This document shows, piece by piece, positions 33,947 to 43,848 of a stretch of 45,204 bases of DNA; position 1 is the first letter of the stretch, and each line of letters starts with the position of its first letter. The DNA lies in IMG/VR virus record IMGVR_UViG_3300034198_022109, positions 1 to 45,204 of that record. The stretch is one strand, 5' to 3'. A program made the translations under genes and the position numbers. Source of the DNA: a virus. The notes below the pieces were generated by a model. That model made no database searches. It saw only the letters and a program-made list of their open reading frames with translations, and was not told the origin of the DNA.

Positions 33947-34519
33947 ATGCTTACTCTTATAGATGGTAAATTGCGAATATTTAATGGGGCTCTTGTTCTT
34001 TCTGATTCGGCAGACGATCCATGCTGCTGTGACCCGTGCCGTTACGTAGTTTGCATTTCCGTTATTGACGAAGACAGCAGCAATGAGTTTTTCAGAGATG
34101 ATGATTGGGCGGCGTTTAGAGCCGCGTGGCCTGATAGAAAGTTTTTTTTGTTAAAACCGTCTCCGCAGCCTGTGCCGTTACTTACGCCCGCTGGTTGGGA
34201 TGGGACTGGGCCAATTAACGTGGCAAGAGACGGCGGCAATGCCGGGGAGGCGACAGACTGGTACGACGTTTGTAATCTCGATAACAATTTATCTTTTGGC
34301 GGTAAAATTGCGTTATTCATAGACCAATCAGGAAGTATGGATCTGGGCACGGTACAAGCATCTTACGACTTGTTTTTAACTCGGCTTAATGATCGCGTCC
34401 AAAACGGCCGGCCAGACCCGGTCACCGTAGCAAACGGCCGTTTGATACTTGTTTTTAATGGCAACGAACGGTGGATTTTGCCACACATATCTTTTGAAGA
34501 CTGCCCAACGACTGCATAA
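33947..34519 (+). CDS. VWA-like protein with a Cys-rich N-terminus
   Basis: A 190-residue protein. It begins with the anchor-like LIDGKLRIFNGALVLSDSAD and a cluster DPCCCDPC. The later KIALFIDQSGSMDLGTVQAS contains Asp-x-Ser-x-Ser-type MIDAS residues (DQSGS) of von Willebrand A domains, though the domain is shorter than the usual ~180 residues. VWA domains bind proteins via a metal ion, so an adhesion or virion role is likely. GC content is much higher than in flanking genes, which suggests recent gain. It is the last + strand gene. Confidence 0.7.
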   Translation: MLTLIDGKLRIFNGALVLSDSADDPCCCDPCRYVVCISVIDEDSSNEFFRDDDWAAFRAAWPDRKFFLLKPSPQPVPLLTPAGWDGTGPINVARDGGNAGEATDWYDVCNLDNNLSFGGKIALFIDQSGSMDLGTVQASYDLFLTRLNDRVQNGRPDPVTVANGRLILVFNGNERWILPHISFEDCPTTA

Positions 34520-34526
34520 ACAATTA

Positions 34527-37500
34527 TTAGGGAGAACCAGAGGGTGGTATACCAGAATTTGCTTCGTCACAAGTTGCAACCTCAATAATATCAGACTCAG
34601 CATCTTGTCCTTCTACGAAAATATGTACTTTTTTCTTTTTAAACTCTAGTCCATTATCACCTAAAGCCGCTTCATATATCATTTCCTCTTTGTTCACTTT
34701 CCACCACTTTGCACACCCATTTTCATTCACTAACACTTCAACACTGTCTCCCATTGTAATATCTTTTAGGGCGGACTCTGCATCAAATTCAGAGGCTATC
34801 AAACCAGCATCCATAGAGTCATCACAATTTCCACCAAATCCAATAACAATATGAAAAGATAATCCTATATCTGCAATCACACACCAAGTTTCTGATCCAT
34901 CTTTAGGTTTAACTTTTCTCAAAAGATTCAATGCTTTTACTGGCTCATATTCTGCGTCCCCCTCTAAATTAGCTTTCTGAGGATTTGTTTTATGATCAAC
35001 ACCATCAACATCTTTTACTTTATATGCATTTACTGTTTTAGCTTGATCCTTACCCCATTCCCCCGTATATTTTGCTATCTTAATAACACTACCACCACCT
35101 TTAGGTATTGCTAAATATTTATCATCATTATATACAGCATAAATTAATTCACCACTAGGAATAGTAACTTTATCTAAAAAGTTATAGACCGTAATATATT
35201 GATCCTCTATGTTATCCATGATGGATTCTCCAAACGACCCCCAAACATTATAATTAGAATGAAAGGACGGGTCTGCATTACCTGGTTCACAATCGGGTGG
35301 CATTAGAGTATTATTTACTAAGTAAGCCGTAGCACATCCCTCAGCTTTAAGTTCCCCGTCTAATTTAGCTAATAATATTCTATCAGGAGGAGGACAAACC
35401 CACACACCCCGATCTCTATCAAATCTTAGATCTACTGGACCCACAGGCCATGTCTCAGGTTTGGATAGCCAATGATACATAAATCTATCTTTAAGGTTTT
35501 CGTGTTCAAATTCACCCACAGCGGCTTTGTTTGGATTATCTACCCAGTTTGGGATAGGCTTGTTCTCGGTATCATACCCCCAAGCCTGTAATACTAATGG
35601 ACCTCTTAGAGAATAAAAGCCAAAGTCTGTTTCGTTATCATATTTATTTTTAATATCACCACCATAAATATCTTCATCTACAGTATTAGTTCCAAATCCA
35701 AGAACCTGAATAGTAGTACTATTAGGCGCTATTACTCTATTTTGCCACTCACTCAACATACTAGCACTCAGAATAGGATTTAAAAACGTTTGATTAATAG
35801 GAAAAGCATTTGCCTCATCATTTTGTTCGTTATTTAATGGAGGCATAGATGGTCGAGTTTTCCTAGATAAATTACCCCTCTCATATTTAAAATTAACCAT
35901 ATATCTAGGTAAAGAACCACCACGACCTTTAATAGAAACGGGGGTGAATAATCCATCCAAAGACATAATAGCTAACTTTTGAAAGTTGTCGCCCTGTATA
36001 GATGTTTCATATTCTTTTTTCGAATTAAGTCCAATTTCTATAACGTTTATTTCGTTATCAACACCAATATTACTATGATAGCCACCAACTAATACATTTC
36101 CAGGAGAAGCAGTATTGAGGTTGGATCTGTTGTCAAAAGCATTGATAGAAGTAGACTTGCTAAAAGAGCTTCTCATACTATTTACTAATGCTAAAGTTCT
36201 ACGTCTTTGTTCTTTAGCAAATGTAAAAATTTCATTTCTAGCTTTCATAGACTTTTGTACATTATCAGACAAAGCCTTGCCGTACTGTCCAAATTTTGAA
36301 CTATAGCTTTGAAAATTATAGCTTGTTGTAGCCCCACCACTATTATAATTTACATTAATACTATTAATAACAACACCAGCGCTTAAAAAGTACTGAATAC
36401 TATAACCTGGTGGTTCTACAAGAGTCATACTTCCTGATTCTGTTTTATTTGCTACTCTTAGCGCATTACCTGCTAATGCTTGTCCTACAGTATTCATAAC
36501 CCTCTCATTACCATAGTTCCAAGGACTTAGATTTGTCTGAAGTACCTCTGTAGATCCTATTGCTCCTGCGCTAGATGTCCAAGGACCATAAACATAAACA
36601 TTACTTTTCATGGGAATACTAGCAAAATCAAAACCTGCTGTAGCAAAGCCCATTTTGTATATATTAGAGCTAGTAATATCACTATAGCCAATGTTTCTTT
36701 GTTCCATGTTCTTGAGTGTTCCTTCATCCATCAAACAAGCAAGTGCTGTGAGACCGAACGAAAGCAAATTCTCGTTTAATCTGGGAGTCATTCCGATTAA
36801 TGGAGTAGTAATTAAAACCTCTGCTTGTCTACCATTTCTATATACTCTTCCTGCATCAGTATCAATTTTAATATAAGCTAAATTACCTTTAATAAAAAAG
36901 TCTCCAGAAAGTCCGTCCGGACTCAGCCTAAAAGGAATATCTTTGCCATATATATTACGAGATATAGATTCTGATACGGGTACCACAATAAAACCACTAA
37001 GCTTATTATCAGAAGACTCAAAAATAGTAGTATCTATCCCATAGGTTAATCCTAATAAATTAGCTTGATTAGGCCAACCAGCATCTACCGGAAAATCAGA
37101 TAAATAATAAGAACCACCCTCAGATACCACATTACTAGTTGCGGCAGGATAAACGCAAAAAGAATTAATGGGTATAAGCCATTTCCTACCATACCATTCA
37201 CTAATCCACGAGCTAAACCATTCGTATGCCATATTATATAATACTGCTTTTGGTGATTTAGCAGCAAATCTGGGGGATCTATTTAAGGTGTTAAGATCGG
37301 ATGCTGCTTGATCATTCCCTGCTTGTTGTAGTCTCTGGAAAGCCTGAAGAACAGTTTTCATATTTTGAGCAATACCTAGTTTTTTTTGCAAAAGTGCGGA
37401 TAAGCTATTGGGTTGGATAGTGCCATATAATTTCCATAATTCTACCGAACCAGCACATAAAATCTCTTGCTCCTCTACAGGAAACTCGCGTGGCAAAGCA

Positions 37501-38534
37501 ATATTTGCTAGTATACCCATACTATCAGCTAAAGGAGATATATTAATATAAGCTCTAAAATTAGGACCAACAGCTCTATTTGGTTCACCAGCAGGATCAT
37601 AACCAAGCATCAAGGTTGGCGTTACGGATGCTCTGGGTCTGGTTCTTACAGTGGTCATATAGCTAACTTTTTCGCCAACAACTACTCTATTAGAATTTTC
37701 ATATAATTCTTCTTCTCCTATTTCTCCAGATAACAGGGTTCCATTATTTTGAGCAGTATCAATAATTTGTCTTATTAAACCAAAACTAGGCTGTATTGTT
37801 CTATCTATAGTCCAAACCGTAATGGTCGAACCCTCTAAGGTCACAGTAAAATCACAGGCTCCCTCATCGCAAGCTTGAGATATTAAACTTAGTAATGAAG
37901 CACTAGATGCCTCGGTAACAGCATAAAATGGACACGCAGCAAGTACATTGCCTAAATTCAATGTTAGTGGCTCTCCTATGGTAGTATAAACTGTTGAGGT
38001 TCTCTGTATAGCCTGAAGAGCAGATACTAAATTGGTTCCATTGTCACCACCTGATCTAGCGAAATTTACACAACTACCTATTCTTGGCCAGTTTTGTGTG
38101 TCTATTCCGGGAGGACAAACAGCAACTCCTCTCTCTAGTATAGATGCTACATTAATAAAATTAGGTGCTTCCAAAGGACAATAGTAATCTTTTAGCATCA
38201 CGGATACATTTTCTAAAATTTTACGAGGATCTATAATTTTAAATTTATATGAGAACCCATTACTAGTTTCAGAATATGTGCGACTATTAATAATTCCACC
38301 AAAAGATAGTTGTCCACAAGAGAATCTTACAGCACGACCTATAGGTGGTATGGTAATACCATTGGAACCTCCGCAATTATCGTAAACTAATTCTAGATCT
38401 AAATTTGAAGATGAAGACCCTATACCAAGAGTTAAACTAAAATTACTTAGCTTGATATTTCCAGCTATTACAGGTCCTCCCTGTACATATGTAAAAGATA
38501 TTGGAGTATTAATATTTTGGCATATAGTGGTCAT
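34527..38534 (-). CDS. Large virion/baseplate-hub-like protein (1335 aa)
   Basis: A 1335-residue protein on the minus strand. The first ~110 residues (ISFTYVQGGPVIAGNIKLSN... and LSFGGIINSRTYSE...YKFKIIDPRKIL) look like the beta-rich start of a tail hub or baseplate protein (gpD/gp27-like folds), with FGGIINS...IDPR as the marker. The remainder is long, Asn/Ser/Gly-rich and beta-rich with no enzyme motif. It ends in an acidic and Pro/Gly tail (ESDIIEVATCDEANSGIPPS). Likely a virion protein; the exact place is not clear. It lies two bases after the next upstream gene on that strand. Confidence 0.72.
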   Translation of the reverse strand: MTTICQNINTPISFTYVQGGPVIAGNIKLSNFSLTLGIGSSSSNLDLELVYDNCGGSNGITIPPIGRAVRFSCGQLSFGGIINSRTYSETSNGFSYKFKIIDPRKILENVSVMLKDYYCPLEAPNFINVASILERGVAVCPPGIDTQNWPRIGSCVNFARSGGDNGTNLVSALQAIQRTSTVYTTIGEPLTLNLGNVLAACPFYAVTEASSASLLSLISQACDEGACDFTVTLEGSTITVWTIDRTIQPSFGLIRQIIDTAQNNGTLLSGEIGEEELYENSNRVVVGEKVSYMTTVRTRPRASVTPTLMLGYDPAGEPNRAVGPNFRAYINISPLADSMGILANIALPREFPVEEQEILCAGSVELWKLYGTIQPNSLSALLQKKLGIAQNMKTVLQAFQRLQQAGNDQAASDLNTLNRSPRFAAKSPKAVLYNMAYEWFSSWISEWYGRKWLIPINSFCVYPAATSNVVSEGGSYYLSDFPVDAGWPNQANLLGLTYGIDTTIFESSDNKLSGFIVVPVSESISRNIYGKDIPFRLSPDGLSGDFFIKGNLAYIKIDTDAGRVYRNGRQAEVLITTPLIGMTPRLNENLLSFGLTALACLMDEGTLKNMEQRNIGYSDITSSNIYKMGFATAGFDFASIPMKSNVYVYGPWTSSAGAIGSTEVLQTNLSPWNYGNERVMNTVGQALAGNALRVANKTESGSMTLVEPPGYSIQYFLSAGVVINSINVNYNSGGATTSYNFQSYSSKFGQYGKALSDNVQKSMKARNEIFTFAKEQRRRTLALVNSMRSSFSKSTSINAFDNRSNLNTASPGNVLVGGYHSNIGVDNEINVIEIGLNSKKEYETSIQGDNFQKLAIMSLDGLFTPVSIKGRGGSLPRYMVNFKYERGNLSRKTRPSMPPLNNEQNDEANAFPINQTFLNPILSASMLSEWQNRVIAPNSTTIQVLGFGTNTVDEDIYGGDIKNKYDNETDFGFYSLRGPLVLQAWGYDTENKPIPNWVDNPNKAAVGEFEHENLKDRFMYHWLSKPETWPVGPVDLRFDRDRGVWVCPPPDRILLAKLDGELKAEGCATAYLVNNTLMPPDCEPGNADPSFHSNYNVWGSFGESIMDNIEDQYITVYNFLDKVTIPSGELIYAVYNDDKYLAIPKGGGSVIKIAKYTGEWGKDQAKTVNAYKVKDVDGVDHKTNPQKANLEGDAEYEPVKALNLLRKVKPKDGSETWCVIADIGLSFHIVIGFGGNCDDSMDAGLIASEFDAESALKDITMGDSVEVLVNENGCAKWWKVNKEEMIYEAALGDNGLEFKKKKVHIFVEGQDAESDIIEVATCDEANSGIPPSGSP

Positions 38535-38536
38535 AG

Positions 38537-41500
38537 TTAATAATTTTCTTTTGTAACGAATAATCTATTGGCGTATGAGAAAAATTCTATAATTTGTGTA
38601 ATAGAGGTATTCTTATCTATAATAACCCTATATTCATTTTGATACAAGTTTTTATTTTTTAAGTCTTCTGTTTCTCCTATTATCTTATAAATTCCTGGTA
38701 CAACATTAATAAAATTAGTATCTCCAATGAAAGCATATTGATAGTTTTTAGGACCATACAGAATACACTTAGTATTAGTAGGAAATACTTTAACTACTAA
38801 AGAACTTGTATTAGATGTATCTTTAGAAATTTCCACTATCGGAATATTATTGGTATTATTGGGTTGTGGCAAATTGGGTGGGATTGGAGATACTGGACTA
38901 GGATCGAGCGGAGCTGGAGCATTTTCTTCCGGATTCAATATTGGAATATAGATTAGAATATCGCCATAAAGAAAATCATTAATAATATTAGAATTAATCT
39001 GTTGAATAATTTGTTGACTTTTTACAAAGTGTTCATCATATGTAACTATAGAACTATTTTCATATATAATAGAATTTGGGGAATTATTATAGTTATCTTT
39101 AATTCTAGCAATGACATATCTAGAGTCTATACCTCCCAAAACACCAACATTTTTAACTTCTTGATTATTCAGAACAAATTTAGATATATGATTACTTTTT
39201 TGGTCAAATGTAAAATATTCTGTAGTATAGCTATTCTCTACATTCCCATTTTCTGTTAAGATAGACGTAGCAATATTAGCAAAACAATTTAATTGCCCAG
39301 TAGAAGTTATATTTTTAGCATTAAATAAATAGATATTACCAATATTATTCCAATTATTAATAGTAACTAATAAGTTTTTGATATTTACCAAATACTTATA
39401 GTCTTCGGGCAATGTGTTACAGGCAGTTTGGGATATCGTTACGTATTCATTTAATATACTCATATTTTCTAAGAAATTAATGGCTGTTACTATACCTGCA
39501 TTATAGATATTTCTTAGTTGTGTTTTTTTAATATTTTCTATAGTAAAATCATTTTTCGCTTCACCAATATCGTTCACACCCACAGAAATGTTAGCGGAAA
39601 AACCACTAATTAAGTCTGGAAAAGTCACCCCATTTAGTAGTATGCTTCCTCTAATCAAACTCGGATGATCTTGCTCTAACTGACCATCTTCAGACAAGCC
39701 CAAAACAATATCGAACAAAACTGAACCGTCGATGGTTCCGATTTTGATACTGGCTCCCATAAATTCTGGGTTAGTGGTTAAGTTAATTGATGGGGCGATA
39801 TACAGATAGAAATACCAGTCTAAGGATGTATTACCAAGTTTTAATATTTCAATTTTATTTTCATCTAAACAATATTTATCTAGCATAGTTCTTACAACTC
39901 TAAATTCATATCTTTCATTATTGATATAAATATAAATATAATCTTTAAGATTATAGTTTTTAATAAGCTGCCATAATTCTGAATTATTCTGAATATAGTG
40001 ATATGGTATTAAAAGAGTATCAAAAATATCTAAACTTAATAATGGACTATTAATAATGATTGGGTTATCGGGAATGACAGATATGTTAACAGACATTGCT
40101 TGTGCGTTAGGTATCGTTATATTCTCCACGATACTACATCCTTTATTATCTATAATAATTGCTTCATATTCACCAGGGGTTAATAAATCGTAAATTTTAT
40201 ATGAATATGTATGATCAGATTTACTAACTAGATATTTGGTGTCAAATGCTGGTATTTCTATGCGTTCTCCGGTATCTTTTATAAAAATCATAGAAAATGG
40301 TAGTTTACATGTGACAGATAGATTGAGTATACCGAAGGAATCTAGTAGTGTCGGGGCATAAATATTATTAATAGTGGCTTCTAGAATATTATCCTCTATA
40401 ACAACTGTTGTGGGAAACAGAATAACAGTATTTGTGCTATCAATAACTACAATATCATAGTCTCCAGCAGCTAATCCCGTAAACTTGTGGTTGCGATCAG
40501 ATGTAGTGAATGAGATAGATCCTATAGTATATCTGAAAGGTGGTAATCCACCACCTATACTAATAGATATATTTCCATTATTTCCGCAGTTACTATCCGC
40601 AAATGATACTTTGTCAATATATACCTGAGGCTGTATATCTAATGATGAGACATTATTTGATAAATTTGGATCAGTTAATCCAGATACTATTGGCAAACTA
40701 ATATAACTATCTATTTCTATTGGATATATAATCCCACTATCCGCAATACTATCTATTCCATAAATAGCATATCCACTACTAGCTAAATAAAAGCTACTAT
40801 TAATATTTCCTGATCCCCCAACCGGTCCATTACCACTAACATAAGCCGCCCCCCATCTAAGATTAGAAATTCCTGTTGGAATATATGAGATTAGATTAAT
40901 GCCACTTACAGCATTAGGACTATTATTATTGACTATTATATTATAAGTTAATCTTTGTCCATCTTTATAAAATGAGTCTCCGCTCATACTGACTGAAATA
41001 TCCACAGGAGATAAATTAATAGGAGTATTAATATATACGTTATTATTTTCATCACTATCTGTGAGAGGATTTTGTGGAGATACTGTTGCAGTAATTCTAA
41101 GAGGCTCTAAACTAGCAACACTGGGAATATATGAAATTTGAAAAGTAGCCGAACCACTATTTGCTAAATTTATTCCACTAGTAATAAGATTTCCAACACC
41201 AGACATAGGACCAGAGCTACCACTACTATAGACAGACGACCAATTAAGAGCAGAATATGAGGCTCCACTAAAAGATACATTTAATTGAGTAGACGGACTA
41301 TATTGACCTGTATTTTGAATTTCTACTACGACAGGTATTGGTAGTTTTTGAGTATAGGTGGATGGGGCAGATACGCTTACTTTTAAGTCCGTTGGTCTGA
41401 TAGTTGTGACTAATGATGAAGTATTATTGGATAGATCTGTATCTGATATACCAGAAGGCATTATCAACTCAGCATTAAGTATCAAATTTTGTATGGTTGT

Positions 41501-43822
41501 TGCGGATGGTACGACACTGATTGTATATGTCGCTTCTCCGCTGGGTACAATATTACTCAAAGAAGTATATAAGACATTAGTACCTGATAGTTCTCCACTA
41601 GAGCCAGTATAATTAGCTGACCAAACAAAAGAATCTAATAAAGCTCCAGAATGAGAGAGTAAAACATCAACATTATCTATATAATAATTTCCAATATTTT
41701 TTACTGATAAATAATAAGTTAAATTTTCTAATTGAGAATATTCTAATGGTCCATCTAGCTCAATGCTTAGATTAGTGGGTTTAGAATTAATAATTAAGCT
41801 AGTGGAATTATTAGTAATATTGGTGTCATAAAATATTGCAGGCGGATTAATTGTGGCTGTAAATAATATTGGTACAGTAGTATTCTCAATAGTTTTAATA
41901 GTAAATACATACACAACAGATTCACCAGATCCCAGACTAACTTGTGTACGAATAGATTTTGAAAGTCCGCTAGACGGTGAGGATGATGTAGATGGGTACG
42001 ATGCGGTCCAAGATAAAGACTCTAGTTCTGGACCAGATATATCCACAGACAGATTATTTTCATCGACGCTGTGCGATGAATTATTTAGAATAGTTAGAGT
42101 GATGGTTACTTCTTCGTTTTGAATATATTCAATAGCACTAGCAATAGATGATACTCTAATATCTCCTTCCAGTATGCTACCAAATAAACGAAAACCAATA
42201 CCTTCATTAGCGTTTGAGTGAGGAGCATTATTCGCTCCTCCTATTATAAATGAAGATGAAGTCAAAATCATCTCTGATGAGTCACCACTATCAAACGCCC
42301 CACCCATATATAAGTATTCTGTGGAGACGCCAGACAAAAGCACCATCTCACGAACATTACCATTCATGTCGAAAAGATCATACGCTGATGGTGCCCCGTT
42401 GGTGCCAACGGTTGTTGGTCCGTATCTAACAGCAGAACCATCGCCATAAATGGGATCCCAAAAAGCACTCTGCTGATAATTAAAACTATTATCATATATT
42501 AAAGATTGCCCATTTCCCGTAATCATATCTGCCACTGTTACGGATGGCGTGACAGAATATTGATTAGCGTAAGAATAATAAGTGCCACTTAAACTACCAG
42601 CAGAATAATAAGCAGCTTTTAACCATTCTTCAAATAATGGTAGTCTAAATTTAGCTGCTGAATTTGGCGCGGATATGGATCCTTGCTGCCACCAATACAT
42701 CGGAGATATAATATCATAAACTCCACTATTTTGAGGAGCAGAATCGCTGGAGCTTGTGGTACTATAACTTAATGCTCCATTATGTAACCAATTACAGTAT
42801 CTGGCCGCAGAGAAACAGGTCACATAATTAACAGGCTTATTACCCATATTAGGCTTAACGCTATACTTTAATCCATTAATAGGTAAATTAGAGTATGATA
42901 TTCCTCCTAAACTATCATCATTCATTCTATTATCGTACACATCGTTTGGATTAAGTCCTTCTGGATCGATAGCATTTAAAAAGGTAGTATATTCTATGTT
43001 AGTAATTTCATATTTACTCATTAAGTAATTGTAGGGTATAGATGCTAAAGGTACTGTTCCTGAAAATGGCACATTAGATGGGTCTCCTATCACAGAGAAT
43101 GAGTTGGGGCTAATAGAATTCCATCCACTAGCATTAGCAAATCTTTGGGTATAATTACTAGCATTATTCACACTAGCAAAAATAGTTGTCGAAAACATAG
43201 AAGTATACATCGGAGCAAATTGTTCGTTTAGCAATAGCTCAATACTTAAAACAATAGAAGAAGTAGCTAATGGACTAATCTCGGATACCATATTAATGGT
43301 AGCATATGATGAGGGCCCGAGTATTAAGTTGCCAGATGGAATACCAGAACCACTAAGTATGCCAGACGAGCCAACTCCGTAAGACACTATCCAAGTGTTG
43401 GAAGTAATTTTTGGATCCAAAGAAGAATTAAAGTCCATCTCTACTGGAAATAATTCATCATTAGTAATACTAATAGAATGATTTAATTGATTTCCGGCAG
43501 AATAAAACTTTGGTCCCTGAAAAGACACCATTAAATTAGTATAGTCTTTTCCTACAATTCTAAAGCCCAGTCCAGCAGATGCTGCTGTTGATGTATCTAT
43601 GATTAAGCCAGATGGAATAACTAAACCACTTGCAGAATCAGCATATGAGCCACCTAAAGAATAGCTATTAGCAACCCATTCATCAACATTTCCTGCCTGA
43701 TCATATGTACCATATGCGCTCGGACCACCATTAGCACCAACCGTGGTTACATTTCCTGTTGCTGCGTTCCAAATAGCACAATTATTAAAATTTGCCGTAT
43801 TAAGTCCTGCTTGATAAACCAT
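38537..43822 (-). CDS. Giant multi-domain adhesin: two FGE-sulfatase-like modules, CARDB/DUF11 repeats and an SprB-like repeat
   Basis: A 1761-residue protein. Residues about 1-92 and 231-545 are related lectin-fold (FGE-sulfatase/SUMF1-type) modules: both carry GTxGAPSAYxxxDxxGNVxE and end GxGFRxxG. The first module lacks its N-terminal half. About 560-1065 are repeated CARDB/DUF11-like Ig-type domains (GN-x-V-YTI, SDxDLSNNxSSL at each end). About 1075-1150 resembles an SprB repeat (LPPFRYTIG...FTGLAAGDYDIVVIDS). A Pro-rich stretch follows near 1640. These domains serve attachment in secreted or phage tail proteins. No signal peptide. Likely a receptor-binding or virion-surface protein. Confidence 0.8.
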   Translation of the reverse strand: MVYQAGLNTANFNNCAIWNAATGNVTTVGANGGPSAYGTYDQAGNVDEWVANSYSLGGSYADSASGLVIPSGLIIDTSTAASAGLGFRIVGKDYTNLMVSFQGPKFYSAGNQLNHSISITNDELFPVEMDFNSSLDPKITSNTWIVSYGVGSSGILSGSGIPSGNLILGPSSYATINMVSEISPLATSSIVLSIELLLNEQFAPMYTSMFSTTIFASVNNASNYTQRFANASGWNSISPNSFSVIGDPSNVPFSGTVPLASIPYNYLMSKYEITNIEYTTFLNAIDPEGLNPNDVYDNRMNDDSLGGISYSNLPINGLKYSVKPNMGNKPVNYVTCFSAARYCNWLHNGALSYSTTSSSDSAPQNSGVYDIISPMYWWQQGSISAPNSAAKFRLPLFEEWLKAAYYSAGSLSGTYYSYANQYSVTPSVTVADMITGNGQSLIYDNSFNYQQSAFWDPIYGDGSAVRYGPTTVGTNGAPSAYDLFDMNGNVREMVLLSGVSTEYLYMGGAFDSGDSSEMILTSSSFIIGGANNAPHSNANEGIGFRLFGSILEGDIRVSSIASAIEYIQNEEVTITLTILNNSSHSVDENNLSVDISGPELESLSWTASYPSTSSSPSSGLSKSIRTQVSLGSGESVVYVFTIKTIENTTVPILFTATINPPAIFYDTNITNNSTSLIINSKPTNLSIELDGPLEYSQLENLTYYLSVKNIGNYYIDNVDVLLSHSGALLDSFVWSANYTGSSGELSGTNVLYTSLSNIVPSGEATYTISVVPSATTIQNLILNAELIMPSGISDTDLSNNTSSLVTTIRPTDLKVSVSAPSTYTQKLPIPVVVEIQNTGQYSPSTQLNVSFSGASYSALNWSSVYSSGSSGPMSGVGNLITSGINLANSGSATFQISYIPSVASLEPLRITATVSPQNPLTDSDENNNVYINTPINLSPVDISVSMSGDSFYKDGQRLTYNIIVNNNSPNAVSGINLISYIPTGISNLRWGAAYVSGNGPVGGSGNINSSFYLASSGYAIYGIDSIADSGIIYPIEIDSYISLPIVSGLTDPNLSNNVSSLDIQPQVYIDKVSFADSNCGNNGNISISIGGGLPPFRYTIGSISFTTSDRNHKFTGLAAGDYDIVVIDSTNTVILFPTTVVIEDNILEATINNIYAPTLLDSFGILNLSVTCKLPFSMIFIKDTGERIEIPAFDTKYLVSKSDHTYSYKIYDLLTPGEYEAIIIDNKGCSIVENITIPNAQAMSVNISVIPDNPIIINSPLLSLDIFDTLLIPYHYIQNNSELWQLIKNYNLKDYIYIYINNERYEFRVVRTMLDKYCLDENKIEILKLGNTSLDWYFYLYIAPSINLTTNPEFMGASIKIGTIDGSVLFDIVLGLSEDGQLEQDHPSLIRGSILLNGVTFPDLISGFSANISVGVNDIGEAKNDFTIENIKKTQLRNIYNAGIVTAINFLENMSILNEYVTISQTACNTLPEDYKYLVNIKNLLVTINNWNNIGNIYLFNAKNITSTGQLNCFANIATSILTENGNVENSYTTEYFTFDQKSNHISKFVLNNQEVKNVGVLGGIDSRYVIARIKDNYNNSPNSIIYENSSIVTYDEHFVKSQQIIQQINSNIINDFLYGDILIYIPILNPEENAPAPLDPSPVSPIPPNLPQPNNTNNIPIVEISKDTSNTSSLVVKVFPTNTKCILYGPKNYQYAFIGDTNFINVVPGIYKIIGETEDLKNKNLYQNEYRVIIDKNTSITQIIEFFSYANRLFVTKENY

Positions 43823-43848
43823 ATTAGTCCTTTATCTATCAACACATA

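Noticed and set aside
34520-34555. TGGTATACCA palindrome at the meeting point of the two strands as a bidirectional terminator
   Set aside because: There is no loop and no T-run on either side.
38537-43822. A diversity-generating retroelement acting on the lectin-fold modules
   Set aside because: No reverse transcriptase, accessory gene or template repeat is visible in the window; only the fold is suggestive.
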